Assembly: GCA_963766765.1 (NCBI GenBank)
Contig: CAVYBR010000015.1
Span: 124,001 to 188,000 of the forward strand
DNA length: 64,000 nucleotides
Direction: 5' to 3'
Origin: JACCQS01 sp963766765
Lineage (GTDB): Bacteria > Actinomycetota > Actinomycetes > Mycobacteriales > Geodermatophilaceae
Under the pieces are notes generated by a model. It worked only from the letters and a program-made list of their open reading frames with translations. It was not told the origin of the DNA and made no database searches. Position 1 is the stretch's first letter; every line of letters begins with the position of its first letter. A program made the translations under genes and the position numbers. Below are positions 23,985 through 32,028 of this stretch, one piece after another.

Positions 23985-26171
23985 GGTGATACCTCCTGAG
24001 GGGATGGTGTGTCGGAATCGGAAGTCGTTGCGGCACGGGACTTTCGCGTCAAGAGATGTACGACGACGGCCACAGCCAAAAAGCCAAGGCCGATGAGCAC
24101 GGCGGTTGTCTCGAGGTAGAGCAGCGCAAGTGCGCCGGCCAGACACAGGACTCGCTCGATCGGACCGGCCGGGCCCGAACATCCACTTTCCGACGACCAC
24201 CGCCAGCGCTGCGACTGCCACGCCCGAGATCAGCGTGACCAGGAGTGTCTGCAGGACCGGCGCGTCCGCGATCAACCCCGCTCCGGCCGGTGCCAACACG
24301 AAGGCGAAGGGCACCAGGAACGCGGGCAGCGTGTACTTCCAGGTGGCCAGCATCGTCTTGGTCGCGTTCCCGCCGGTGATCGCGGCCGCTGCCACCGCCG
24401 CCAGCGCCGTCGGCGGACTCACCTCGGAGAGCACCGCGTAATAGAAGATGAACATGTACGCCTCGGGCGTCCCGACACCGAGTGCCGTCAGCGCCGGCGC
24501 GATGATCACCGCAGCGATGATGAACGAGGCGGTCACCGGAACGGCCAGCCCCAGCAGGATCACCGCGATCGCGGCGAAGAACGTCGTCAGCACCAGCATC
24601 ATCGTCGGATTGCTCGAGAGCACGTCGGCCAGATCGACGATGATCCCGGACAGGTCCAGCCCAAGACCGGTAATGGTCAGGACGGCGACGATCAGGCCCG
24701 CCGCCGCACAGGTCGCGGCCACGGGCAGGACGCCCAGCGACCCCTTCGCAAGGGCAGCGAAGACCTTGGGTGGGGTCATCCGATGCCGCTTGTCCAAGAA
24801 CGACAGCAGGAACGCGAGAACGGTGGCGTACACGACCGCCTTGAACGCCGACTGCCCTAGCGCGAGCAGGATGACGATGACGACCAGCGAACTGAAGTGA
24901 TAGCCGAAGCGGCCCAACAACTTCCAGAAGCCCTGCTGCGGGATCTCGACTTCCTTGACGCCGAAGCGGCGGGCATCGAACTCGATAGCCAGGAAGATGC
25001 CGAGGTAATAGAGCAGGGTCGGGATCAGTGCGTACCCGAGCACCTCGAGGTAGGAGACCCGAAGCAGCTCAGCGATGATGAACGCGGCGGCGCCCAGCGT
25101 CGGTGGCGACAGGATGGCGCCGATACCGGCCGCGGCGAGGACACCGCCACCGGCCTCCCGCGGATAGCCGGCTCGCTGGAGGATCGGCCATGCCACGGAG
25201 CCCAGACTCACGGTGGTGGCCGTCGACGAGCCGGAGACCGTACCCAGCAGGAAGCCGGCCATCGTGACCGTACGGCCAGGGGCGGTACGAGACTTGCGGA
25301 ACGCAGCCAAGCTGATGTCCAGGAAGAACTGACCAGCGCCGGACAGCTCCAGCACAGCGCCGTAGATCGTGAACAGGATGATGTAGGTCGCCGCCACGTC
25401 CAGCGGGACGCCGAAGATCCCCTCCGTCCCCATGACGAACTGCGAGGTCAGGCGGGACAGCCCGTACCCGCGGTGTCCGATCAGCCAGCCGTCCGGGATC
25501 AGATAGCCGAAGTAGGCGTACAAGATGAAGACCGCGACAATGATCGGCAGTATCGGACCGACCGTGCGCCAGGTCGCCAGCAGGACCAGGACGACGACGG
25601 CGAACCCACAGATGACGTCGATGTAGAACGGGGCGAAGCTGCGCGCCAGGTAGGCATCGAAGCCACCGATCAGCGGCCACAACGTCACGAAGATCGACAG
25701 ACCGGCCAGCAACCAGTCCCACAGCGTCGGCCGGTCCAGTCGCCCTGGCTCTTTGCTGGGCTCCCCGTTGTTGTCCTCGCCGTCGCTGGCGTCGCCGCCA
25801 GTGTCCTCGCCGCCTGTGTCCGCATCGTGGGTTGCCTCGCGGCGGCGCAGGATGCTGAGCGCCGGCCGGTAGAGCAGGAAGGTCAGGGGCAGGACCACGG
25901 CGAGGAAGATGATCCGGTACGGCAGGACCGTGAACGGCACGAAGACGTTGTAGAGCGCGTACAGCGACAGCAACGCCGCCACGACCTGCGCGCCCAGGCG
26001 CAGCCGCCCGGTCAGATCCCGCGCCGGGCGCTCCCCCTCGGCCTCGTCCGGGATGCCCGCCGTCGAACCCAGCGTCGGCGCGTCTGTCCTCGCCTGGTCA
26101 CTCGCGGGCTCGCGCTCAGCGGGCGCGCCACGATTGGCCGGGTCCTCTTCGGCTCCCCGTCGCTGGGTCAT
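23981..26171 (-). pseudogene. TRAP transporter fused permease, frameshifted near the 3' end
   Basis: About 729 residues after correction. It is a fused 4-TM plus 12-TM TRAP permease of the TAXI type (SGSSTATTVSLGSVAWPILQRAGYP and VSPPTALAAVAAAAITGG are typical). Near 24171-24176 a GGGCCC run shifts the frame. The original frame continues as a basic, non-membrane sequence straight into the binding-protein gene. The +1 frame instead gives PAGPIERVLCLAGALALLYL and a further helix, and ends in TGA overlapping the binding-protein ATG. One extra C explains everything. It may be a sequencing error rather than a true mutation. Confidence 0.8.
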
Positions 26172-26319
26172 TCCCGTGGAGTCTTCCGAAACCAATCCCT
26201 GGGCGCGAGCACAGGCGGGGACTCTGCGGTCGCTGGCCCCATTCCTGCGGTGAAACGCTGCCGCCGGTGCCCCGGTTCGCCACAAACCAAGCATGTCGCG
26301 GCTGTGGTCGTGTATCCAA

Positions 26320-27246
26320 CGTCGCCGTGGGTACGGACCGATTTGGAGCCGATCCGGATAGGACTCGTTGCTGATCCTGCCGCGCCGACCGAAATCGCAC
26401 GAGATATGACCGACCTGAGTCCTCCCGACGGCAGTGACACTGCGGGGAGTCGTCGTCGGGCCGGTCCCACAGCTCGCCGTCGATCACGAGCCAAGCGACG
26501 GCAATGGCGATCGAGGCGATCGTCGCGATCACCAGGCGCCACTACGACAGCGATCCCGCCAGCAGCCAGACCGACGAGTTGATCGTGGCCACGGCGCGGT
26601 CGCCAGCGCCGCCACAAGCGCAGACTTCAGCCCCGGCACCAGCAGCAAGGACGATTAGCCAGCACCATGCCCATGAGCAGCCGGAAGCGGCCGCGTATGT
26701 GCGGCACGGCGACGCGGTGCTCATCCTGCGAGCTCGGGTATGCCATCGCGCTGATCAGCGAGCGCACTGCGCGGCGGGCGCGGGCACGCATCCGCAGTCC
26801 GCCCAACGCAGGCAGTGACAGCACCGCGGTCCGTCGCTCCGGATCGACCTCGACCAGCAAGTGCCAGGCGCGGGAGAGGTCACGCCTCTACAACGCCTCG
26901 ACACTGGTGACTTTGACGGCTGGCGTACTCATCTGTTACCTAGCCCCTGTTCGTTGTGAACTTGGCGTGGGCGTTCTTCGTCCTCGACCCGGCAGTGATG
27001 GGCGGGTACCTGAACACATCGCTGGACGATGGCGACCTGTTCGTTCTTTCCTGGTTTGTCGCGTCAGCAGCAACCGTCGGCGGTGGCATCGGCTCCGGCC
27101 TGGAGTCGGACGAGGCGACCCGCGCCGCCGCCTACTCCAAGCGCGAGGAGGATCGGCGCGAGCGTCTCGCGCGCGATCGGCACCCCCCCGACCGGAACCA
27201 CCACGACCGGAACCACCAAGGCCGCAACCAAGACTCTGACGCGTGA
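26320..27246 (+). pseudogene. Scrambled actinobacterial membrane-protein gene with internal inversion
   Basis: No intact gene fits this ~1.1-kb gap, but three pieces of one protein can be read. Plus strand ~26340-26440: IRIGLVADPAAPTEIARDMTDLSPP. Minus strand ~26860-26445: LVEVDPERRTAVLSLPALGG, RGRFRLLMGMVLANRP, then after frame changes LLVPGLKSALVAALATA, VATINSSVWLLAGSLS, stop, WRLVIATIASIAIAVAWLVI. Plus strand from ~26868: ERSRLYNASTLVTLTAGVLICYL, one frameshift, then NLAWAFFVLDPAVMGGYL and SGLESDEATRAAAY. Re-inverting about 26445-26863 restores order. The family order is recalled from similar actinobacterial proteins and unverified. Confidence 0.6.
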
Positions 27247-27314
27247 CGGCCCGGCGCTGGCGACCACCCGCCCCGGGGGCACCGTCGGACCGACGTTCGT
27301 GACAGTCTGCCCGG

Positions 27315-28748
27315 GTGCCCGACGAGTTGGTTTTCCGTTCCGCGCGTGACCTTGCCACCGCGGTCCGTACCCGCGACTTGTCGGCCCGGGAGGTGGTCCA
27401 GGCCCATCTGGACCGGATCGAGCGATACAACCCCGTGGTGAATGCCATCGTGAGTCTCGACGGTGACCGGGCCATGGCTCACGCCGCCGAAGCCGATCGA
27501 CGGCTGGCTGCCGGGGATGCGGTCGGCGTCCTGCACGGATTGCCGATGGCGCACAAGGACACCCATCTGACTGGTGGGATCCGGACCACCTTCGGCTCGC
27601 CCGTGCACGCCGACTTCGTGCCCGCCGCCGACGAGCTGATCATCGAACGGTTACACCAAGCCGGGGTGGTGACCACCGGCAAGACCAACGTCCCGGAGTT
27701 CGCCGCGGGTTCGCACACGTTCAATCCGGTCTTCGGACCGACCGGCAATGCGTATGACCCGTCGAAGTCCGCGGGCGGCTCCAGTGGCGGCGCGGCGGTA
27801 GCGCTGGCGCTCGGCTTCCAACCGCTGGCCGACGGCAGCGACATGGGCGGCTCCCTGCGTAACCCGGCGGCCTGGAACAACGTCGTGGGCCTGCGTCCTT
27901 CGCCGGGGCGAGTGCCGTCGTATCCGAGTCAGGTCGGCTGGGCGACGATGGGCGTGCAGGGACCGATGGCTCGTACGGTCGCCGACGCCGCCTTCATGCT
28001 GTCGGTCATCGCCGGACCGGACCCGCGCTCCCCGATCGCGCTGGAAACGCCGGGATCGGCCTTCGCCGTCGACCTGACGCGAGACCTCACTGGCCTGCGC
28101 CTTGCCTGGTCACCGGATCTCGGCGGCCAGTTCCCCGTCGAACCCGAGATTCTCGACCTCCTCACGGCCAACCTGCCGGCGTTCGAGGATGCCGGTGCGC
28201 GCGTCGACTCCGCCACGCCGAACATGGCAGGTGCCGACGAGGTGTTCCGGACCCTGCGCGCCTGGCAATTCGAACTCACCCACGCCAACCTGCTTCGCCG
28301 GCACCCCGAGCAGGTCAAGGCGAGTCTGGTCGACAACATCGCGCAGGGGCAGGCGCTGAGCGGGCCGGACCTCGGCCGGGCGGAAGTGCTGCACACCGCT
28401 CTGTTCCATCGGGTGCGTGAGTTCTTCAAGGTCTACGACGCACTGTTGATGCCGGTCACTCAGCTGTCCCCTTTCCCGATCGAGCAGGAGTACCCGGTCG
28501 AGGTCAACGGCGTCGCACAGGTGGATTACCTCGACTGGATGAAGTCGGCGTACCTGATCTCGGCCACCGGATCGCCGGCCTTGTCCGTTCCGGCCGGCTT
28601 CACTGACAACGGTCTTCCGGTCGGGTTGCAGATCGTCGGGCCGCACCGGTCCGACCTGCTGGTCCTGCAACTCGGTCACGCGTTCGAGCAAGCGACGGGG
28701 TACGGGCAGCGCCGGCCATCCCTGGTCGGCGCAGCGCCGCAGTCCTGA
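27315..28748 (+). CDS. Amidase-signature family hydrolase
   Basis: 477 residues, GTG start. The Ser-cisSer-Lys triad is visible: Lys81 in MAHKDTHLTGG, Ser156 in KSAGGSSGGAA and the nucleophile Ser180 in GSDMGGSLRNPA. The 24- and 75-residue spacings match the family exactly. It hydrolyses a carboxamide in the cytoplasm; the substrate is not predictable. GatB and GatC genes are absent, so it is not the tRNA amidotransferase subunit. A three-copy palindrome array follows the stop codon. Confidence 0.9.
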   Translation: MPDELVFRSARDLATAVRTRDLSAREVVQAHLDRIERYNPVVNAIVSLDGDRAMAHAAEADRRLAAGDAVGVLHGLPMAHKDTHLTGGIRTTFGSPVHADFVPAADELIIERLHQAGVVTTGKTNVPEFAAGSHTFNPVFGPTGNAYDPSKSAGGSSGGAAVALALGFQPLADGSDMGGSLRNPAAWNNVVGLRPSPGRVPSYPSQVGWATMGVQGPMARTVADAAFMLSVIAGPDPRSPIALETPGSAFAVDLTRDLTGLRLAWSPDLGGQFPVEPEILDLLTANLPAFEDAGARVDSATPNMAGADEVFRTLRAWQFELTHANLLRRHPEQVKASLVDNIAQGQALSGPDLGRAEVLHTALFHRVREFFKVYDALLMPVTQLSPFPIEQEYPVEVNGVAQVDYLDWMKSAYLISATGSPALSVPAGFTDNGLPVGLQIVGPHRSDLLVLQLGHAFEQATGYGQRRPSLVGAAPQS

Positions 28749-28759
28749 TCGCAGACCGG

Positions 28760-28861
28760 ACTTTCTCCGGAGAAAGTCACTTCTGCGCCGCGACAGACCG
28801 CACTTTCTCCGGAGAAAGTCACTTCTGCGCCGCGACAGACCGCACTTTCTCCGGAGAAAGT
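28760..28861. repeat. Three ACTTTCTCCGGAGAAAGT palindromes in tandem, 42-bp period
   Basis: Perfect 18-bp dyads at 28760, 28802 and 28844 are separated by near-identical 24-base spacers containing ACTTCTGCGCCGCGACAGAC. The array is the only notable content of the 211-base gap between the amidase and EamA genes, starting 12 bases after the amidase stop. Unlike CRISPR spacers, these spacers are the same. Single copies occur at 18269 and 48422. Confidence 0.92.
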
Positions 28862-28959
28862 CACTTCTGCGCCGCGGCAGACCGGACAGCGGCAGTCAAT
28901 TGAACATTCCTGGCCGATAACCGCGGGCATCCGTCGGAGCCGCCTGACAAAGTGATGCG

Positions 28960-30057
28960 GTGAGCACCGCTGCACCCACCACACCGTCCGTGTCCCCGGC
29001 ACCGGCATCGGCGAAGAGCTGGCTGCCTGCCTTCGTCGCCCTCGCCTTCGTCTGGGGATCCAGCTACCTGTTCATCAAGGTCGGCGTCGACGAACTGCAC
29101 CCGCTCCACCTGACCCTCTTTCGGGTAGCCATCGGCGCCGCTGTTCTGCTGGTGATCCTGCTGGCAACGCGCGACCACCTTCCGCGCGATCTCCGGCTCT
29201 GGGGACATCTGTTCATGGTGGCCGCAGTCGGTGTGGCGATGCCGTTCACCCTGTTCGGCTACGGCGAGCAGCGCGTCGACTCCACCCTGGCCGGCCTCTG
29301 GAACGCGACGACTCCGCTGGTCGTACTTCCGATGGCCGTGCTGGTGTTTCGTACGGAGCGGTTGACGCGCAACAAGGTGGTCGGCCTGCTCCTCGGATTC
29401 GCCGGTGTGCTGGTCTTGCTCGGCGTCTGGGAGGGAGTCGGCGGTGCCCAGCTGACCGGACAGCTCATGTGTTTCGCGGCGGCAGCCTGCTACGGCGTCG
29501 CCATCCCGTACCAGAAGCGGTTCGTCACCGGCGGCACGCAATCAGGGGTAGCCCTGGCTGCCACCCAATTGACGATCGCCACAGCGCAACTGGCGGTCAT
29601 CGCCCCACTCGTGGCCGGCCCACCGCCGCTGCCGTGGACGCTGTCCGCGCAGGTCATCGGCAGTCTGCTGGCCCTCGGGGGACTCGGGACCGGCATCGCT
29701 TTCATCTTCATGTTCCGCACTATCCGGCTGGCAGGTGCAAGTACGGCCTCGATGGTCACCTACGTCATTCCCCTCGTGGCGACCGTCGTCGGCGTCCTCG
29801 TACTCAGGGAGGAACTGAACTGGCACCAGCCGGTGGGTGGGCTCATCGTGCTGACCGGTGTCGCGGTGTCACAGGGCTTGTTGTCCAAGCGTCGGCGCCG
29901 GGGGACGGCTGCCGCACTGCCCCCGGAGTCGCCCGCGCCGCAGCGGGTCATCGCCTCCGAGGCAAGCGCCTGCATGGACTGCTCGGATGAGGATGACGTC
30001 CGTTCGACGAGGAAAGACGATGAACGACGAATGGTGCGGATGGAGCAGTCCACGTGA
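28960..30057 (+). CDS. EamA/DMT-family transporter
   Basis: 365 residues, GTG start. Ten hydrophobic segments are arranged as two EamA repeats; the first begins AFVALAFVWGSSYLFIKVGV and the second LMCFAAAACYGVAIPYQKRF. Members export metabolites such as amino acids. A polar, Cys-containing tail of ~55 residues (SACMDCSDEDDVRS) follows the last helix and is longer than usual. The stop overlaps the start of a 32-residue membrane peptide gene (GTGA). Confidence 0.85.
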   Translation: MSTAAPTTPSVSPAPASAKSWLPAFVALAFVWGSSYLFIKVGVDELHPLHLTLFRVAIGAAVLLVILLATRDHLPRDLRLWGHLFMVAAVGVAMPFTLFGYGEQRVDSTLAGLWNATTPLVVLPMAVLVFRTERLTRNKVVGLLLGFAGVLVLLGVWEGVGGAQLTGQLMCFAAAACYGVAIPYQKRFVTGGTQSGVALAATQLTIATAQLAVIAPLVAGPPPLPWTLSAQVIGSLLALGGLGTGIAFIFMFRTIRLAGASTASMVTYVIPLVATVVGVLVLREELNWHQPVGGLIVLTGVAVSQGLLSKRRRRGTAAALPPESPAPQRVIASEASACMDCSDEDDVRSTRKDDERRMVRMEQST

Positions 30058-30152
30058 GCACCGCCGTCATCGTCGCGATCGTGGTGGCCGTGGTCGTCGG
30101 CGGAGCCCTTTTTTACTACGCGATCCGTGGCGACCTGGGTAAGAAGACGTAG
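30054..30152 (+). CDS. 32-residue single-helix membrane peptide
   Basis: GTG 30054 overlaps the EamA stop by four bases. The product starts VSTAVIVAIVVAVVVGG, then ALFYYAIRGDLGKKT: one strongly hydrophobic helix with a short basic cytoplasmic end. It is not a recognised family. Its length is typical of small membrane proteins that associate with a larger transporter, and translational coupling supports expression. Whether it is made is untested. Confidence 0.5.
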   Translation: MSTAVIVAIVVAVVVGGALFYYAIRGDLGKKT

Positions 30153-30195
30153 GTCAGGTCGAGGCGTCCGCCGCACGGAGGTACTGTCGCTAGCG

Positions 30196-31137
30196 GTGAG
30201 CAGCGAGAGCAGGACGTCCGACGGCTGGGTCCGTCTGGACGGGGCAGTCAACGTGCGCGACTTGGGTGGCTTGCCCACCGAGGATGGTCGCAAGACAGCC
30301 CATCACCGGCTCTTGCGCGCCGACAACCTGCAGGATCTCTCGGCGACCGACGTACGGCTGCTCGTCGATGGCTTCGGGCTGCGCCAGGTGCTGGATCTGC
30401 GCACGTCCGCCGAGATCGAGTTGGAGGGCCCGGGCCCCATCACGCGCGAACCCGCTGTCACCGTACGAGAGTTCACGCTGTATCCCGAGGCGGGCGAACA
30501 TACCGACGCGTTGACCGAAGACGTGACTGGAGTATCGGGGGACTCAGACGCCGAAGGGCCGGGCGGACGCCCGGAAGCGGAAACCGCTGGGGTTTGGAAG
30601 GACCAGCTGCCGTGGACCGCCGTTCGGCCGGAACCGGAACCGATCGACGCGAATGAACGACCCGCGGTGATCCACTACATCGGCTACCTGCGGCACGCTG
30701 CCGACAACATCGTCGCGGCACTGCGAGCCATTGGTGCCGGCCCGGATGGCGCGACCCTGGTGCACTGTGCCGCCGGGAAGGACCGCACCGGCACGGTGAT
30801 CGCTCTGGCACTGCTCGTGGCGGGGGTCCGCCGCGAGGACGTCGTCGCCGACTACGCGCGCAGCGGCGAAGTCATCGACCAGATCATGGTCCGGCTGGCC
30901 AGTACCCCGACCTACGCAGCCGATGTCTCTGACGCCGAGGGCAACCCGGTCACAGATGTCAACATGGACCCCGAGACCTGGGCCTCTATTGCGAATCGGC
31001 AGCGGCCGAGGCCGGAAACGATGCAGCGCCTGCTGGAAATCCTGGACGAACGCGTGGGCGGGCCGATCCAGTGGCTGACCGAAGCCGGCCTGACGCCGGA
31101 GGAGCAGCAGGCGATCCGGACCCGCCTGCTCGACTGA
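30196..31137 (+). CDS. Tyrosine-protein phosphatase (PtpB-like)
   Basis: 313 residues. NVRDLGG near the N-terminus and the catalytic loop HCAAGKDRTG (C-x5-R) match the Y_phosphatase3 family, which acts on phosphotyrosine or phosphoinositides. The substrate-region DLRTSAEIELEGPGPI is also conserved. A ~40-residue acidic and Gly-rich insertion (around SGDSDAEGPGGRPEAE) lies in the middle. GTG 30196 is used. A good ribosome-binding sequence (GGAGG) lies rather far away at 30177. It may act in signalling or be exported; no signal peptide is seen. Confidence 0.85.
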   Translation: MSSESRTSDGWVRLDGAVNVRDLGGLPTEDGRKTAHHRLLRADNLQDLSATDVRLLVDGFGLRQVLDLRTSAEIELEGPGPITREPAVTVREFTLYPEAGEHTDALTEDVTGVSGDSDAEGPGGRPEAETAGVWKDQLPWTAVRPEPEPIDANERPAVIHYIGYLRHAADNIVAALRAIGAGPDGATLVHCAAGKDRTGTVIALALLVAGVRREDVVADYARSGEVIDQIMVRLASTPTYAADVSDAEGNPVTDVNMDPETWASIANRQRPRPETMQRLLEILDERVGGPIQWLTEAGLTPEEQQAIRTRLLD

Positions 31138-31161
31138 CCCGGTTGGTCCCGCCTCAACGCG

Positions 31162-31223
31162 AGTTGATCATCGGCAAACCGGGCATTTCTCGCGCGAAAC
31201 CCCACGTTCTCCGATGATCAACT
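31162..31223. repeat. 62-nt hairpin repeat, AGTTGATCAT family, copy 2
   Basis: AGTTGATCATCGG at the left pairs with CCGATGATCAACT at the right. The length and termini match the copy at 10868-10929, while the loops differ. It lies 24 bases after the phosphatase stop and 31 bases before the DUF1801 gene, again behind a gene. Confidence 0.82.
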
Positions 31224-31254
31224 TCGATACTGCCGGCGGCTCTAGGGTGGTCAG

Positions 31255-31629
31255 GTGACCGAGCCGGATTTCGACAGCGCCCTTGCCGGAGCCAGTGCCG
31301 ACGTGCAGCACCTGGCCGAGCGCACGCGCGCGTTCGTACTCGATGTGCTTCCCGCCGACATCCTCGAGACGGTCGGCGGGACGGATGTCGGCTACGGCTG
31401 GACGGCCGGCTACAAAGGCGTGATCGCCGTCATCAGCGTGTATGAGCGCTGGGTCAACCTCGGCCTGCCAGACGGCGTGGGCCTGCCCGATCCCGGCGGC
31501 CTGATGCAGGGCACCGGCAAGCGCCACCGCCACGTCCGCATCTCGTCGGTCGACGACCTCGAACGACCGGCCCTGCGCGACCTGCTCGAGGCGTCCCTGC
31601 AGGGGCATCCCCGCCCTGCTGCGCCCTAG
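31255..31629 (+). CDS. DUF1801 domain protein
   Basis: 124 residues, GTG start. The segments VQHLAERTRAFVLDVLPADILETVGG, GYGWTAGYKGVIAVISVYERWVNLGLPDG and GTGKRHRHVRISSVDDL match DUF1801 (YdhG-like), a small alpha/beta fold with no proven function. It stands between a hairpin repeat and a converging small basic protein gene. A terminator-like hairpin follows. Confidence 0.82.
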   Translation: MTEPDFDSALAGASADVQHLAERTRAFVLDVLPADILETVGGTDVGYGWTAGYKGVIAVISVYERWVNLGLPDGVGLPDPGGLMQGTGKRHRHVRISSVDDLERPALRDLLEASLQGHPRPAAP

Positions 31630-31638
31630 ACGGCAAAC

Positions 31639-31668
31639 GACCCCGGTCCCTTGGGCGGGATCGGGGTC
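31639..31668. terminator. G+C-rich hairpin between converging genes
   Basis: GACCCCGGTCCC pairs with GGGATCGGGGTC (11 Watson-Crick pairs and one G:U) around TTGGGC. It lies just after the DUF1801 stop and before the end of the converging 50-residue gene. There is no T run, so it is a possible bidirectional, non-canonical terminator. Confidence 0.5.
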
Positions 31669-31705
31669 GGGGCGTAGGGCCGCGTGGCGCGGCCGGTGGC
31701 CAAGG

Positions 31706-31858
31706 TCAGCGGTTGACGGTGATGCCTTGGGCGTTGGCTAGCGTCAGCAACTCATCGCGCATGGCTGGGCCGGTTGCGCGGTTCATGGCGGCCTCGACAG
31801 CGCGCCGCGTACGAGCGGCCTTGCGGTGCTTGCGCCAGTTGTTCAGGGTGGTGCTCAT
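31706..31858 (-). CDS. Small basic conserved protein (50 aa)
   Basis: The product starts MSTTLNNWRKHRKAARTRRA and continues with EAAMNRATGPAMRDELLTLA to NAQGITVNR. It is helical and strongly basic in the first half. I recall close relatives as short conserved hypothetical proteins in many actinomycetes, without a function. The upstream sequence has AGGAG 13 bases before the ATG and AGAG closer. Codon use is typical of the window, supporting that it is a real gene. Nothing else is seen in the ~170 bases between it and the E2 gene. Confidence 0.7.
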   Translation of the reverse strand: MSTTLNNWRKHRKAARTRRAVEAAMNRATGPAMRDELLTLANAQGITVNR

Positions 31859-32028
31859 TCTCTTCACAGCTCCTCAGGTGGTTGGTACACCTAAGTAAAC
31901 GCCGCAGATCTGGATTTGTTCCAACGTAAGCAGGGTGACCTGGGGCACTTTGCCGACGAAACCTCGGGCGGACTGGTCGGAAATGCCCGCTTCGTCCTAC
32001 TGCCGGACACTGCCGTCCGACCTTACGA

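Noticed and set aside
22956..26294. A single giant transporter fused to its binding protein
   Set aside because: The segment joining the two parts is basic, non-membrane and out of family. The alternative frame restores the permease end and an ATGA overlap with a proper lipoprotein start, so a frameshift is the better explanation.
28760..28861. CRISPR array
   Set aside because: Three palindromic units are present, but the spacers are nearly identical and there are no cas genes; it is a tandem repeat.
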